27,661 nucleotides of DNA from Glomus cerebriforme (GCA_003550305.1 QKYT01000128.1:89811-117471), one strand, 5' to 3'; counted from the stretch's first letter, positions 1 to 11,782 are shown. The notes: generated by a model from the sequence alone, not told the origin. Translations and numbers: made by a program.

Positions 1-309
1 TATTAAACAAACTGTCTTAAATATGATTATATTCTCAATTTCATTCTAATTATACAAGTTAAAATATATAAAAAAAAATAAAATTAAAAATATAAAATAT
101 CTTTTAAACTAATCAGTTTTTAATGATATGAATAAAAATATAAATATAAATTAAAATAACTACTTATAGTAATTAAGACTGGCTATAGAAAATTTAACAA
201 ATTTGCATATATAATATTCCTATTAAGCTATTATTCACTTTTTTCTATTTAAGAATAAACATATTAGTAAGATATTATTTAACTATAAACTAATTTTTAA
301 CAGTTTTAG
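1..309. other. AT-rich intergenic sequence
   Basis: No gene is visible. The last 30 bases (CTAAT-like motif, T-rich tract, then TTTTAG at 304-309) look like the 3' end of an intron leading into the decayed exon that follows. Confidence 0.5.
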
Positions 310-579
310 TTTAAAGATCCAGAAGAGTTAAGAGGAGATTCAGATGAATCGGACCACGGATATTCTGCTTAAGAGAAGATTTAGAAGGATTGTTTAATAG
401 GATTGTTTTTTGGTTCTAGTATTAAAGTATAGAAAGAATCAGAGCATATTTATATCTAAGAAGAATCTTGCTTTAGTCCTTACTCTGAGAACTTATATTA
501 TATAAGTGCAACAAGCAATAGATTGTCACATTATGGTAGAGGCTATTTGTATAATACTATTCTACTTTATGTATTCTAA
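310..579 (+). pseudogene. decayed exon of an unidentified protein
   Basis: One reading frame stays protein-like over about 89 codons but is broken by four internal stops: TAA at 370-372, TAG at 382-384, TAG at 430-432 and TAA at 457-459. It closes with TAA at 577-579. The peptide starts with an acidic stretch (EELRGDSDESDHG) and later contains SPYSENLYYISATSNRLS. No frameshift is needed, and every internal stop could come from a Gln codon (CAA or CAG) by one C-to-T change. A splice-acceptor-like TTTTAG lies directly upstream. I do not recognise the family. It could also be a chance AT-poor stretch, but the codon content differs clearly from the flanks. Confidence 0.5.
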
Positions 580-932
580 CAATATGCATTGCAATACTTA
601 AATAAAGTACATATATTTCATTTTATTTTCAAAAAAAAAACTTTTAACAGTTCTATTTATTATAGAAATAATGACCTACATTTATCTTAAACGTATAATA
701 TCACTAAATAGTAAATGGTAAAAATAAGTGGATTATAATATGTAAATTTTACACAATGTGTTAAATTTTGTTACTTAAATGCTTTTAGAATTGTATTCAA
801 TAAGAAAAATTTATACTGAAAATATACTGAAAATATACTAAAATATTAAGAATATTTAAATATGTACTGTATTTAAGTATCTTGTAAGCATTATATAAGT
901 ATAATTTCAGTATATTTCTTAGATAATTATAT
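580..932. other. AT-rich sequence with short tandem repeat
   Basis: No gene is seen. At about 812-843 an 11-bp unit, ATACTGAAAAT, occurs twice and is followed by a shortened third copy. Motifs of the type AAGTATATTTAA recur here and again at 1340-1500 and 2400-2480, suggesting that the 942-1352 element landed inside an older AT-rich repeat. Confidence 0.45.
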
Positions 933-941
933 TTACAAATA
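933..941 (+). repeat. left 9-bp target-site duplication of the 942-1352 element
   Basis: TTACAAATA, identical to 1353-1361 on the other side of the inverted-repeat element. Confidence 0.7.
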
Positions 942-1352
942 GGAGTTTGCTATTTATCACCGCCGGTGATCATCACCGGTGTTTTCAAATTTGGTAATTC
1001 CGGTAATTCCGGCCAAAATTTAAGTGATCGACAAACTAATTTCCATTTTTGGAATATTGTGTAACCCAAATTTCAATTTCGGAGAGAAATAAAATTGCCT
1101 TTTTGGATTGTGTAACGTTACATAAGATTCCATAAAAGGATATTCCGACCAGCGTTAAAGATTTGGCCAAAATTAAGGACGTGACGACTAACATGTGACG
1201 AATAGACTTTCACACCTCGAAAAAATTCTAAGTCCCTGAAATAAATAGTAAAAATTGAAAACTGGGGGATGTGATACGGTGTGATGAATTATTATATATA
1301 AAGTCACGTGATTACCGGTGATGATCACCGGCGGTGATACATAGCAATTTTA
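942..1352. mobile_element. nonautonomous TIR element (MITE), candidate Mutator type
   Basis: Positions 947-980 and 1314-1347 form a 34-bp terminal inverted repeat with a single mismatch (954 against 1340), and the inner 26 bp are perfect. The arms are rich in CCGGTGA/TCACCGG, in sharp contrast to the AT-rich surroundings. The nonamer TTACAAATA occurs at 933-941 and again at 1353-1361, exactly bracketing the element, which fits a 9-bp TSD as made by Mutator-like transposases. The interior is only about 330 bp, is GC-richer than the flanks, has no ORF of note and includes the palindrome GTAACGTTAC. It must depend on a transposase supplied in trans. The superfamily assignment rests on TSD length and is inferred. 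Confidence 0.8.
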
Positions 1353-1361
1353 TTACAAATA
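1353..1361 (+). repeat. right 9-bp target-site duplication of the 942-1352 element
   Basis: TTACAAATA, identical to 933-941. Confidence 0.7.
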
Positions 1362-1597
1362 ATACTAAAAATTTACTTAAATAAGTCTTAAATTATCTAT
1401 ATTTGATATAAAAATAATTCATAAAATATCCTTAAATTTTACCTATTTAAGTATATTTTAAATATATAATATATACTAACTGTATTATATTAGTTATTAA
1501 TATCTACTTAATTTATTTATCATATAATAATTAATTTAATTTTTATGACTTTACATTAAATTTTATTAAAATTTATAAATTTATATAATTACAAAAA
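1362..1597. other. AT-rich intergenic sequence
   Basis: Nothing is recognisable beyond AT-rich motifs shared with the sequence left of the TIR element. Confidence 0.4.
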
Positions 1598-1690
1598 ATG
1601 GTTGAACTCTACGAGTTATCATTCAATCTTGATAAAAATTTGTATGTAAGTAGTTTTGACCTTGCTGAACAACTTTACTTAATCTTTTGA
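1598..1690 (+). pseudogene. truncated copy of the tandem short ORF (copy A)
   Basis: An ATG-initiated frame of 30 codons ends at TGA 1688-1690. It aligns without gaps to copy B at 1782-1946: both start MV, then share LY, DKNLY and QLYLIF at matching positions. After the stop, frame A continues with weaker similarity to copy B. The pair arose by a tandem duplication of about 184 bp. The protein family is not recognised. Confidence 0.45.
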
Positions 1691-1781
1691 ATGAATTTAC
1701 TTATTACTAAAGTATCTAAAATACGCTCTAAAAATACAAAACTGAAAAAAAACTTTTGTAAATTAGTATCATTACAAACAA

Positions 1782-1946
1782 ATGGTTGTACTTTATGAAC
1801 ATTTACTTAACTTTGATAAAAATTTGTATATATATAGTATCAATCTTGCTGGACAACTTTACTTAATCTTTGGAAGGGATTTATATATAAACAAAATACT
1901 TAAATTATACTCTAAAGTTATTGAACAAAAAAAAAAGAATTTATAA
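1782..1946 (+). CDS. hypothetical short protein, 54 aa (copy B of tandem duplicate)
   Basis: An uninterrupted frame of 54 codons from ATG 1782-1784 to TAA 1944-1946. The product begins MVVLYEHLLNFDKNLY, contains NLAGQLYLIFGRDLY and ends with a Lys run. There is no signal peptide, membrane segment or known motif. Its only support as a real gene or exon is the protein-level match to the neighbouring copy A, where the frame is conserved for 30 codons before a stop. It may be an exon fragment of a larger relic family rather than a complete gene, because no splice context or promoter is evident. Confidence 0.35.
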   Translation: MVVLYEHLLNFDKNLYIYSINLAGQLYLIFGRDLYINKILKLYSKVIEQKKKNL

Positions 1947-4281
1947 ATAAATATTATTTGAAAATTTAATAAATATATGATCCAAACTTTATAAAAACTT
2001 TAAAAATATTTGTTTTTAAAAAAAGTCAAGCTTAGTTTTATTAAATAGTATTTCAAAAAATAATATCAGTAAGGTTTTTTTAAGTGAAAAAGCAAAAGTA
2101 AAAAAACTAATATATCTCATGTAAATAAAACATTTAAAAATAATCAATAAAAATTTAATTAGTTAAAAATNANNTGATTTATNAGNTNNNCATGNTGATT
2201 GGATCACCAACTACATTTTCTCTTAAATTTTAATTAAATTAATAATAGTTATCAATATACTTAAAATATTATTAAATTAATTTTAAGGAGATTTTTAGTA
2301 TCCATTTTGTATATTTTAAGATATCTATTAAATATAAATGTAAAAATTAAGTATAATTTTATTATAATTTAAGATATAATAACTTATTATTACAATTTAA
2401 TTATAAATATATCAGTTTATACATTTTTCAGTATACTTTAAGTATATTATTGTAATATAAGTATATTTTAACCATAAAAAAAGTATGTTTTAAGAATATA
2501 TATTAATAATAAAAAAAATATCTAAACAATAAAATCCATTTTTTTTTTAAATTTGTATATTAATTGTAGCATTCTGATTTATATTATATTCTTTTTTTTT
2601 GATTTTTATAATAATAATTAAGATAAAGCTCTATACATTTACAGTCTAATATCTAAAAATAATAATATAATATAAGAATCTATTAATTAACATTTTGGAT
2701 TAGTCTATTAAATACAAAAAAATTAAAGATTAAAAGAAATTCAATTCTGTAAAAAATTTTTTTGTAAAAATATTTTATGCTAAGCAAATTTTTAGATTTA
2801 TTAAAAGTAACTAAATGTTTTTTATCTTTTATTTGTATAAGTCAAAAGTACTTTAGAATACCAAATAATCTTTTAGATATCATAATTATTAATTAAAATT
2901 TTGATTAAAAATTATGAGAAATTTAACTTGTAATTTGTAAAAAATCTTGATATATTAAAAACTAGTTTATTAATATGACATTTAAATAAAGGGATTCTTA
3001 TTTTTAAAATTTTATATAATAAATATCATATCAGTAAATAATTTTTATTTTATAAATCTTTTACTGAAAGTTTTTATTATTAAATAAAAATAGTTTATAG
3101 AAGTAGAATATTTTATAAAAATAGTTAATTGTTTATAATTATATAGAAATAGAAAATCAGAATAAATTAATTTAGATACTATCTTTGTATATTAGGTAAA
3201 TATTTGGATATGTTAGATTAACTATGATATTAATTATTTGTAATTAATCACTTAATTAGTATTTACACTTAAGGTTATATACTTAATGAGACTTAATTAT
3301 TTTATTATTTTTTTAAACTAATAAAGTTTGAATTTAATAACATTAAAAATATATTAAAAATGATAAAATTCAGAATCTTATTATACTTTTAATATATATT
3401 TAATTCAGTATACAAATTTTTTATAAAAAAGAATAGTTTAGTATAATTTGTAATTAATTAGTTTCTAAGGTATTATTTGTTTATTTTAAAAAAAATAATA
3501 TAATATTTATTAAATTTTTTTTTTGATATATTACAGTTAATTATATAGTATTGATTGATAGTTATCTAAATAAGTTATCAATATTTAATGTTTATATTGT
3601 AAGCAAAAATCTGTATTATAAAATAGTTAAGTATCAATTTTAATATAGTACTTAGTAAATAGAGAAAAATATATAAATTTTTTAATTTAGAAATTTCTTT
3701 TAACAAATATATTATAGTAAATAATTTGAATTTTATAAATCTTTATAATTTAAGTAATCAGAAATTTACTGAAGAAGATGTTTTATTGGTAGGCACATTT
3801 ATTATATAGTTAGAATGAAAAATATAGAACAGATTCAGTTAACTTGAATCTATTTCTATATATTAAATAGAAATTTGGATATATGAACTAAAGTATTTGA
3901 TTACTGTAATATAGATATTTATATATTTCACTTATTTGTATTATGACTTTTTAATCAAATTTCTTATAAAATCTAATTAGTTTTTATTATTACTTTAAAT
4001 TTAATAAAGTTTAAATTTGCAAAAAAAAAAATTATTTATTATATATATTTTTATCTATTTTACAATTTTACTTAAAGTATTAGATAAGATTAGAATTGTT
4101 TATTTAAACTTTTCTAAAATTCTGCATTTAGTTTCACCAAATTTTTACTATAGTTTTATTATAGTTTTGCAGAGTTTTATTAGTTTTGAAAGTTGTCTAA
4201 AATGAGGATAAATTATGTGATTTCAGAAAAAAAATTGCTTTTTAAATAAAATTATATAACTTTTTAAAAAATATATATAAA
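1947..4281. other. long AT-rich gene-free stretch
   Basis: No convincing coding frame on either strand. Ambiguous bases cluster at 2171-2214, where the assembly is uncertain. The rest is low-complexity A/T sequence typical of an old repeat. The short frame at 4017-4205 is a chance reading through A/T-rich sequence. Confidence 0.5.
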
Positions 4282-4496
4282 TGTATTTTAGCCTGTTCTG
4301 CAAGTTTACTTAGAGCACAAAATGAGATTATAAATAACACTTTTAATTTATTTGATTTTTTTCATTTTTGTCAAAATTAATTTATCCATTTTTGAATATG
4401 ATCAGCAAAATTTGTTCGTCCATATGTAAAATCAAACCCAGTATTTTTAATCTACTTTATTTTCTTAAGTAAACTTACAGAGCAGGCTAAAATACA
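4282..4496. mobile_element. small TIR element (MITE), about 215 bp
   Basis: Positions 4282-4312 and 4466-4496 are inverted repeats of 31 bp with two mismatches, both transitions. The arm contains TTTTAGCCTG and AAGTTTACTTA. The 153-bp interior is AT-rich and has no ORF. The repeat ends are palindromic around a TA dinucleotide (4284-4285 and 4493-4494), compatible with TA-targeting Tc1/mariner-type insertion, but the TSD cannot be separated from the TIR by eye. A long hairpin of another origin is possible. Confidence 0.7.
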
Positions 4497-6929
4497 CATA
4501 CTTCAAAATTTTTAAGTTTATATTATAATTAGTTAAAAATAATTTATAAATTTGTATTTTTGTAAATCACATGATTTACTTTTGTTTTAAATGATCCCTA
4601 ATTTCACCATTTATAATAGGTTTTAACAGGTTTCACCTTTTATTAAGTTTTGTTAACTTTTTAATAAGACTTTAATATAGTTTCGTCAAATTACTACATT
4701 TTGTCATTTCACCTAATTGTTAAACCCCCTAGTTTAGCCAAGCAATCTTAGGTAAAATATCATTTTTAATCTTTATATATAATATATAAAAGAAATATAT
4801 TAAATGCATAGGTATACTATTTAAATTTTTCTAAAATAATATATAAAATAAAATTTATAAAATATTATAAGCAAATTTTCAAATATTTAAAGTTAGATTT
4901 TATTTTTATTAAAAAATAATAGAATTTGTATAAGTAAGAATCAATAAAGAATACTGAAAAACTTTAGCAACTTAGACCAAATTTATAAAGTTAAAAATCA
5001 GTTTTTGTAATTATCATCTAATAGTCCAATTTAATTAATCATTTTTTTTAAAATATAGCTCTAATTAAGTTCTATAAAATAAAAAAAGTCAATAAATCAG
5101 ATTACTAGATAGTGAAATAATTGCAAAATACTGTTTTAGCAAAAAGTATTAATTTTAGTACAGATTAATTATGAGTTGTATATTAGTTCTATTAGTTTTT
5201 CAGAGTCCTGTTAATAATGATTTATTTTTTGTTTATTAAACTTGAATTTAATGTTTTTTGAACTTTTTTAAATTCATAATATTTTTAATTATAAAGCTTT
5301 TATCATTAATAATTATACTCAGGACCTTTTATTTTTTTTTTAATATTTTTATTAAAATTACAAAATCAATTATAATATTAAACTATTATATTTATTTTAA
5401 TCAATAAATTAGTAAATTAAGAATTTTATTTAAAAAATTTATTAGCTTAAAAAAAAAACTTTATAATTTAGTATTTTAAATGAATTTTTAACAAAAAGAT
5501 AAAAATAATTTATAAATATATAATATCAATGCAAGTTAAAATATTACAATAAGTAAATCATAAAAACAAAAATTATTAAAATTATCATATATTAAGTAGC
5601 AATCTGAAACAATTAAATATAAAAAATAATTACTAATGATTTCCACTCCCCTGTCTGCCCTATAAATGAATTATTATAAATGATCGACTTCGCATTTTTG
5701 TACACTAAACTATATAAATCAACTTACATTAAAGAGATAATGATATTGTAAATAAAGAACAATGTAAGGGATAATAAAAATTTTGATCCCCAAATATTTT
5801 TGTACCTATAAAGTGTAACAAAAATTATTTTTGTTGGTGTTATATTTTTTACGGCTAAAATAAATTTGATATGAAAGTACCAGTGATTTTTTTATTAAAA
5901 AAAATACCTGTTCGTGTGTGTAACAAACAAATAATCATGTACCATTACACAAAAATAATGCAATTTATAGTAAATTGACCAGTCATTTCAATATAAACTA
6001 TTTAATTATCAGGTAGTAAAAAATTATCCTTGTTAAACCAAATGCAGATATTTTTGTTACAAACCCCATTTTTTGACCGACTTCAACTTAATTCATATCC
6101 CTCCCCTCTTTTACCCTTTTTTTTTTTACTTTTTTTTTTAATTTTTGTTGCAAAAAAACGTCAAATTTTTTTTTTCGCTCTCGAGTTTATTTCTCCTTAT
6201 TAAAATAATTTTTTGTGCTTTTGTTGTTGAACATCGAAAAGCAAGTGAATACCCTTTAATACTTTTGACTTTCCATCATAAAAATCCCTCTCCACTTTAA
6301 TTTTATCTCATTACACTTTCCCGTTATTAGTATCAACATATAAACGTTCCAGACACCGTTTATCTGGTTTGTTCTGAAACTATAATGCTTATTTTCGCTC
6401 CTGAAAGCATATAATACAATTATTTTTGGGTTTCTTTTGTTAATAATATTAAAGTCCATTTCCGTTCAACACTCTCCAAAAGAGCAACAAACAGTGATTC
6501 TTTAATATCAAACACTTATTAAATACCAGCCACATCTGTCCATTTGCATTTTGACATTTCACACTCCGTTTCTTTTAAACAACTACAAGTAACGGAAAGA
6601 AGCGAAAACAAAAATTTATGTAATAATAATTCTATAATAAGTATTATATTATTGTAGATTGTTTCAAAGTGTACAATAAATATCATAAAGAAACCCCAAA
6701 TAAATAAATAAAACGAAAAAAAAAACTTTTTAAATAATTATTTCACACACAATAATTAGAAGGGTTAAGCCTTTTTTAACCTTTATTCCAACTTGTAAAA
6801 AGGAAAAAAAAAAGTTGAGAATTAGAGAAACATATATATATATATTTTTTTTTAAAAAAAAAAAAAAATTCAAGGACCTTAATTAGTCTTACATTTAATA
6901 TATATAATAAAAAAAATAATATTAATAAA
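4497..6929. other. intergenic region upstream of the LRR gene
   Basis: From 4497 to about 5640 the sequence is AT-rich with no gene. From about 5640 to 6929 the composition changes to that of the genic block, with longer T and A homopolymers and more C/G. This part should contain the promoter and 5' UTR of the LRR gene. An alternating TA run (about 6834-6844) and a T9A15 tract (6845-6868) lie 60-100 bp before the start codon. A 67-codon minus-strand frame at 6256-6459 has no coding character that I can support. Confidence 0.45.
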
Positions 6930-8554
6930 ATGGGTGGACAACTTACAAAAGAACAAGCTCGCCTACCTTTCGGTTTCGTTTCCGTTAAAACTAATAATAG
7001 ACGACGAATAACAACAGGTCTTAGCCCTTCAACAATAAGACCAAATATACATCCATCACCAGATACTCCCGATTCACTTGACCTTTATGAACTTAATAAT
7101 CATCTACAGAACATGTCCGGTCATCTTACTCTGATACCAACTGGAGAAACGGCATCGATAGTAACTACAACAACTGATGTTATTTATCCTGAACCTATAA
7201 TGGAATCAGATAAACCTGAAGATGAAATGTCATGGATACATTTACATCACAATGGTGATGAGCGTTCATGTTTTCATGGAACGACTGATGAATTAGAAGC
7301 AAATAGTGGACTAAGCGCAATAGTATTTAGTGAATTACCAAACTTAAAAAATATTGGACTTTGTTCTCTTGGATTGGTAAAATTAAGTCAAAATATCTGT
7401 TTTTTGTATATTACGAATTGTCTACAAATGTAGGTATTTTTTTTTTGGATTAGTTATATATTATACAAGACGTACTCAATTAATATTAATCATTATTATT
7501 TATTATTAGATGTTGTAATGAATTAACAGAAATACCAGCAGAGATAGGATATATGAAAAATTTGACAAAACTCGACCTATCCAAAAATAAATTAGAATAT
7601 ATTCCGGATACGATCGGATTTTTACATAAACTCGTTGATCTTAGGTTATCTGAAAATCAGTTGACATATATACCATCATCCATTGGGTCTCTCGAGAAAC
7701 TCGGAACTTTATTACTTGATTATAATAAGATTGTAGAATTACCACCAGAGATTGGAGAGATTAAAACACTTGTCAATTTAGATGTTCGTGAAAATCCAAT
7801 AACTGTTTTACCCTCTGAACTAGGACGACTTCAATTTCTTCGTAAACTTCGTACGGATGGCTGTCCATTGAAAACAGAATTCGTACATGAAATTATGCAT
7901 TCACCACCAACACTTATGGAACTTGCCGCACGAACAATTGTTCGAAAACAAATACCAATTCTAGAGGATACGACGGAACATCTAAAAGATTATCTTGCCA
8001 GCGCTAAAAAATGTAGTTTTTGTGGTGGTCCATATTTTGAAAGTTTTGTAAAAAGAGGAAAGATAATTGATAAAAATGATCAACATATTCCTCTTGAATA
8101 TAGATTATGTTGTCCTCATTGGAACACCGAACAAGAACGAGTTAGTTTACTATTTTGTGCGCTACCAGATACGGCACCTAGTTCTGAACCATACATACAT
8201 TCAAATCAAAGTGACCCTACTTTAGATGGTAATTCATCAATGATAAGTGACATGACTTTAACCGCCGAGCCACAACAAATAATTCAACGTCGTCCCTCAG
8301 CACGACGTTCTATGACAATTCCTCTTAGTTCTCTTACAAGATCCCCTTCATTACCAAGTTTACCTAGGTCTGCTTCTCCAAGACCCACAAGTCAATTAGG
8401 GGATGACGTAGGAGTTAAAAAAAGTAACGGTGCACGTGGACGAAATGGTGTATCTCTGTGGCGACCAAGAAAGAATAGCTCCGCATCTGCAATTTTGGGA
8501 AAACCTTTACGTAGTAGTTCAACTTTTCGTTTAAGTTCGAGATGGCGTTCATAA
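6930..8554 (+). CDS. leucine-rich repeat protein with C-terminal Cys cluster (LRRC58-like layout)
   Basis: Two exons, 6930-7429 and 7510-8554, encode 514 aa. The 80-nt intron (GTAGGT...TTATTAG) is placed so that residues across the junction form an exact 23-residue leucine-rich repeat. The unspliced frame stops at 7431. Residues 1-130 are polar and probably disordered. MGGQLT fits the N-myristoylation consensus. LRRs of the LxxLxLxxNxLxxIPxxIG type run from about 138 to 285. They are followed by the conserved segment PPTLMELAARTI, then Cys335, Cys338, Cys367, Cys368, His370 and Cys383, which could bind a metal. The tail (about 390-514) is Ser/Arg-rich with RRPS and RRSM, resembling basophilic kinase sites. 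The LRR plus ELA-R plus C-x2-C order matches metazoan LRRC58 and fungal 'L domain-like' proteins. A scaffold or substrate-recognition role is likely; the exact function is unknown. The start ATG sits in an A-rich context. Confidence 0.9.
7430..7509 (+). other. intron of the LRR gene (80 nt)
   Basis: Donor GTAGGT at 7430 and acceptor TTATTAG ending at 7509. The split codon AT|A encodes Ile167. An alternative donor GTATAT at 7406 is also in phase but would delete eight residues from one LRR and break the 23-residue periodicity, so 7430 is preferred. Confidence 0.8.
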
Positions 8555-8583
8555 TGTTACTCACACAAATCTTTTATCGTTCC

Positions 8584-8589
8584 AATAAA
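8584..8589 (+). terminator. candidate poly(A) signal AATAAA of the LRR gene
   Basis: AATAAA lies 29 nt after the stop codon of the LRR gene, followed by an A-rich stretch. The motif is common in AT-rich DNA, so this is only suggestive. Confidence 0.3.
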
Positions 8590-10940
8590 AGAAAAAAATT
8601 TATTACATAAATATCTTTTTTTGTGTAACTCTTTTGTGGTAAATGGGATGGACATTTATTTATTAACATTATTTTTTGTTTTACACAAATTTTTCCTTTT
8701 TTTTATTATCACATTTATATTTTTTTTTTTGCAATCAAACATGAAGTGATTGAGACAAATATTTGCGTGGGGAAGAAATTATGTATATATTTTTTTTTTT
8801 TTTTTTCACTTGCTATCCCACATAATTTAAAAAAACCCCATTCCCTTCTCCTTTATTTCTCTTTAGTTCTCTTTACTTCCTTTTTTTTTCCTTTTTTTTT
8901 CTGTCACTTCCCCCACGCGCACGGATTTTTGATCTTCACCTTAAATGTGTATAGTTTTCCTAAACAACAAAGTCCGATCGTCTCATTCAGCTTCCTACAA
9001 ATCATCAATCATGTATTTATATATTTGGGCAATTTTAGTAATTAATCATTAATTATTCATTGTCGTTGATCCTCTCTGAATGAAAAAGTATATTATACGA
9101 TTAATATTGAGGATTCCATTTAAACAAAAAAAACATGACTTCTAAATGAGAAAGAACAAACACGCTCTTTTTTTTTGTTAGGATATGGGAAATTAAGGAG
9201 TTCCCTTACTTTATTTCCGTTCTTTTCCAATAAAAGACCTTATATTTATTTTTCGTTCATTTAAGAAAAAATATCCTTTTTTATTTATTCACATCTTAAT
9301 TCCTTTTCCTTTACACCTTTCAGCTTTCATAAAATAAAACCTCTCGAAGGGAACTTTAATTTTTCCGATTCTTTCATAAAAACTCCATTTTAAATACACA
9401 ATTTGGAGGGGTGTTTGTGTATATTATATTTTATATATATATATATTTGGTGGATTCTTTTTTATCTAAAGTTGTCAAGTTCTACTCCCCTTTTGCTATT
9501 TTTTCGTGTTCTTTACGTATGTTCTTAATTAATTTCGCTACTGAAAAGAATCAGGCGAAAACAAAAACTAAAATGAAACCCCTATTAATAATATTACTCT
9601 TTTAATGAAAAAAAACCCCCAAAAAAAATTTAAAAAACTTTTTATATTCACTTAACCTTTTTATTATTCACTTGATTTCTTCGATTAAGTTATGTATTCC
9701 TTAAGTCGATAGAATGATAGTTTCCTTATAATATTTATCAAATAAAAAATTTATAAAATAAAATAAGCATTTTTTTTTTTTTTTTTTGAGTTGTATTACT
9801 TTAGGGTATTTTTAGTTTTAGTTTCTTCTTTTTTTTTTAAAAAAAAAACGAGCTTAAGGATGGAGAAAATTGGAGGATTATTGTGTGCAAGTGATGAAAA
9901 AAGATCCCCCTCAAACCATTTTTGTATTGGAGAAGGTCATATATATTACCATTTGGAGGGGAAAAACGCGTATCATATGAGATCTTCGTTTTTATTATGG
10001 TATAATTTTTTTATTTTGTTGTTTTCTTTTTAAATTTTTCTTAATGTTTTTTTTTTCATATACATATTTTTATATAAAAACTTTTTCGGAAAGGAATTTT
10101 TTTCATAGAGAATATAGTTTCGCATGTTTATAATATTAAAAAATTTGGGATGGTCAAGGGACATTTAGAATAATGAGTTTGGAAAAAATTACAATTATTT
10201 ATTTTACTTGAGAAATTTAATTCATTCTTTTAATTATAGGGGAATTGAATAATAGATCAAAGTTGGAGATATTGATTTAATCATTTAGAACGTGGTAAAA
10301 TGATAATAAAATTACGAAATATTCTCGGTTGATTTAAACATAGCTGACATTAATTATGTGCATATGAGAGATAACTCTTAACATAATTTATGTTTTAATG
10401 ATAAAAAACTTCCGAGATCTTTTCGGTTATTGTTTTTCACTTACTACATTTAAATGAAATATCAAAAGAATCCCAACTTATCAATACATTCATTTCCGAT
10501 TCATTCCTTATCATTTTCCCTTCAGCATCATTATTCATTAATCATCTCCCCCATTATTGTTGCTTCTTTATTTCTCAAGAAAAGATTTTTGGATTTTTTT
10601 TTTTTTCATTTAATCATTATTTTAATAATAATCTCTTTAACCAACCAAATCAAAAATTTTAAAAACCGTGTTTCATTTCTTCTTTATGTTAATAAAATTT
10701 ATTATTTATTATTATTAAAACATTTTTATTTTTTTTCTTTCAAAAAACGTTCATATTTTTTTTTGGATCTGTTAAAAAAATTGGCAAATGGCAAAAAAGA
10801 AAAGAACAATTGTATTTAATCACATTTTTTTTTATCGACTTTATCTCTTTCGAACTATTATTTATTATTATTTCATTCGATTATTATTCGCATTAATATT
10901 CGTTTGTATATTTAAATTTATTATTATTATTATTATTATT

Positions 10941-11655
10941 NNNNNNNNNNNNNNNNNNNNNNNNNNNNNNNNNNNNNNNNNNNNNNNNNNNNNNNNNNNN
11001 NNNNNNNNNNNNNNNNNNNNNNNNNNNNNNNNNNNNNNNNNNNNNNNNNNNNNNNNNNNNNNNNNNNNNNNNNNNNNNNNNNNNNNNNNNNNNNNNNNNN
11101 NNNNNNNNNNNNNNNNNNNNNNNNNNNNNNNNNNNNNNNNNNNNNNNNNNNNNNNNNNNNNNNNNNNNNNNNNNNNNNNNNNNNNNNNNNNNNNNNNNNN
11201 NNNNNNNNNNNNNNNNNNNNNNNNNNNNNNNNNNNNNNNNNNNNNNNNNNNNNNNNNNNNNNNNNNNNNNNNNNNNNNNNNNNNNNNNNNNNNNNNNNNN
11301 NNNNNNNNNNNNNNNNNNNNNNNNNNNNNNNNNNNNNNNNNNNNNNNNNNNNNNNNNNNNNNNNNNNNNNNNNNNNNNNNNNNNNNNNNNNNNNNNNNNN
11401 NNNNNNNNNNNNNNNNNNNNNNNNNNNNNNNNNNNNNNNNNNNNNNNNNNNNNNNNNNNNNNNNNNNNNNNNNNNNNNNNNNNNNNNNNNNNNNNNNNNN
11501 NNNNNNNNNNNNNNNNNNNNNNNNNNNNNNNNNNNNNNNNNNNNNNNNNNNNNNNNNNNNNNNNNNNNNNNNNNNNNNNNNNNNNNNNNNNNNNNNNNNN
11601 NNNNNNNNNNNNNNNNNNNNNNNNNNNNNNNNNNNNNNNNNNNNNNNNNNNNNNN
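10941..11655. other. assembly gap (715 Ns)
   Basis: An uninterrupted run of N. It begins immediately after a (TTA)n microsatellite and is followed within about 90 bp by a T23A18 palindrome, so the gap probably reflects a low-complexity assembly break. Any frame read across it is meaningless. Confidence 0.99.
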
Positions 11656-11744
11656 CGAGAAATAATTTTAAGGAAAAAATTTTCTTTGTAGACGTAGTTT
11701 AAAAAAGGAATGATTCCGTTTTCGTCATACTCTATTAAAAATTT

Positions 11745-11782
<38 letters not shown>

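Noticed and set aside
310..459. Alternative genetic code with TAA/TAG read as Gln
   Set aside because: The intact LRR and 91-aa genes have no in-frame TAA/TAG and end with ordinary stops; decay by C-to-T explains the relics better.
420..480. tRNA-like B box (GGTTCTAG) suggesting a SINE
   Set aside because: No matching A box or cloverleaf; the stretch reads better as a decayed exon.
6256..6459. 67-codon minus-strand frame upstream of the LRR gene
   Set aside because: No motif, no splice context, and it lies in the likely promoter region.
7406..7509. Alternative intron of the LRR gene using donor GTATAT at 7406
   Set aside because: In phase, but it shortens one LRR by eight residues; donor 7430 gives an exact 23-residue repeat.
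8746..9045. 99-codon frame downstream of the LRR gene
   Set aside because: Driven by T homopolymers and UTR-like sequence; no coding signal.
9791..10033. 80-codon frame with some non-repetitive residues in its middle
   Set aside because: Starts and ends in T runs; the middle has no recognisable motif. Left as possible UTR or regulatory sequence.
10788..11702. 304-codon plus-strand frame
   Set aside because: Almost entirely Ns; it only bridges the assembly gap.
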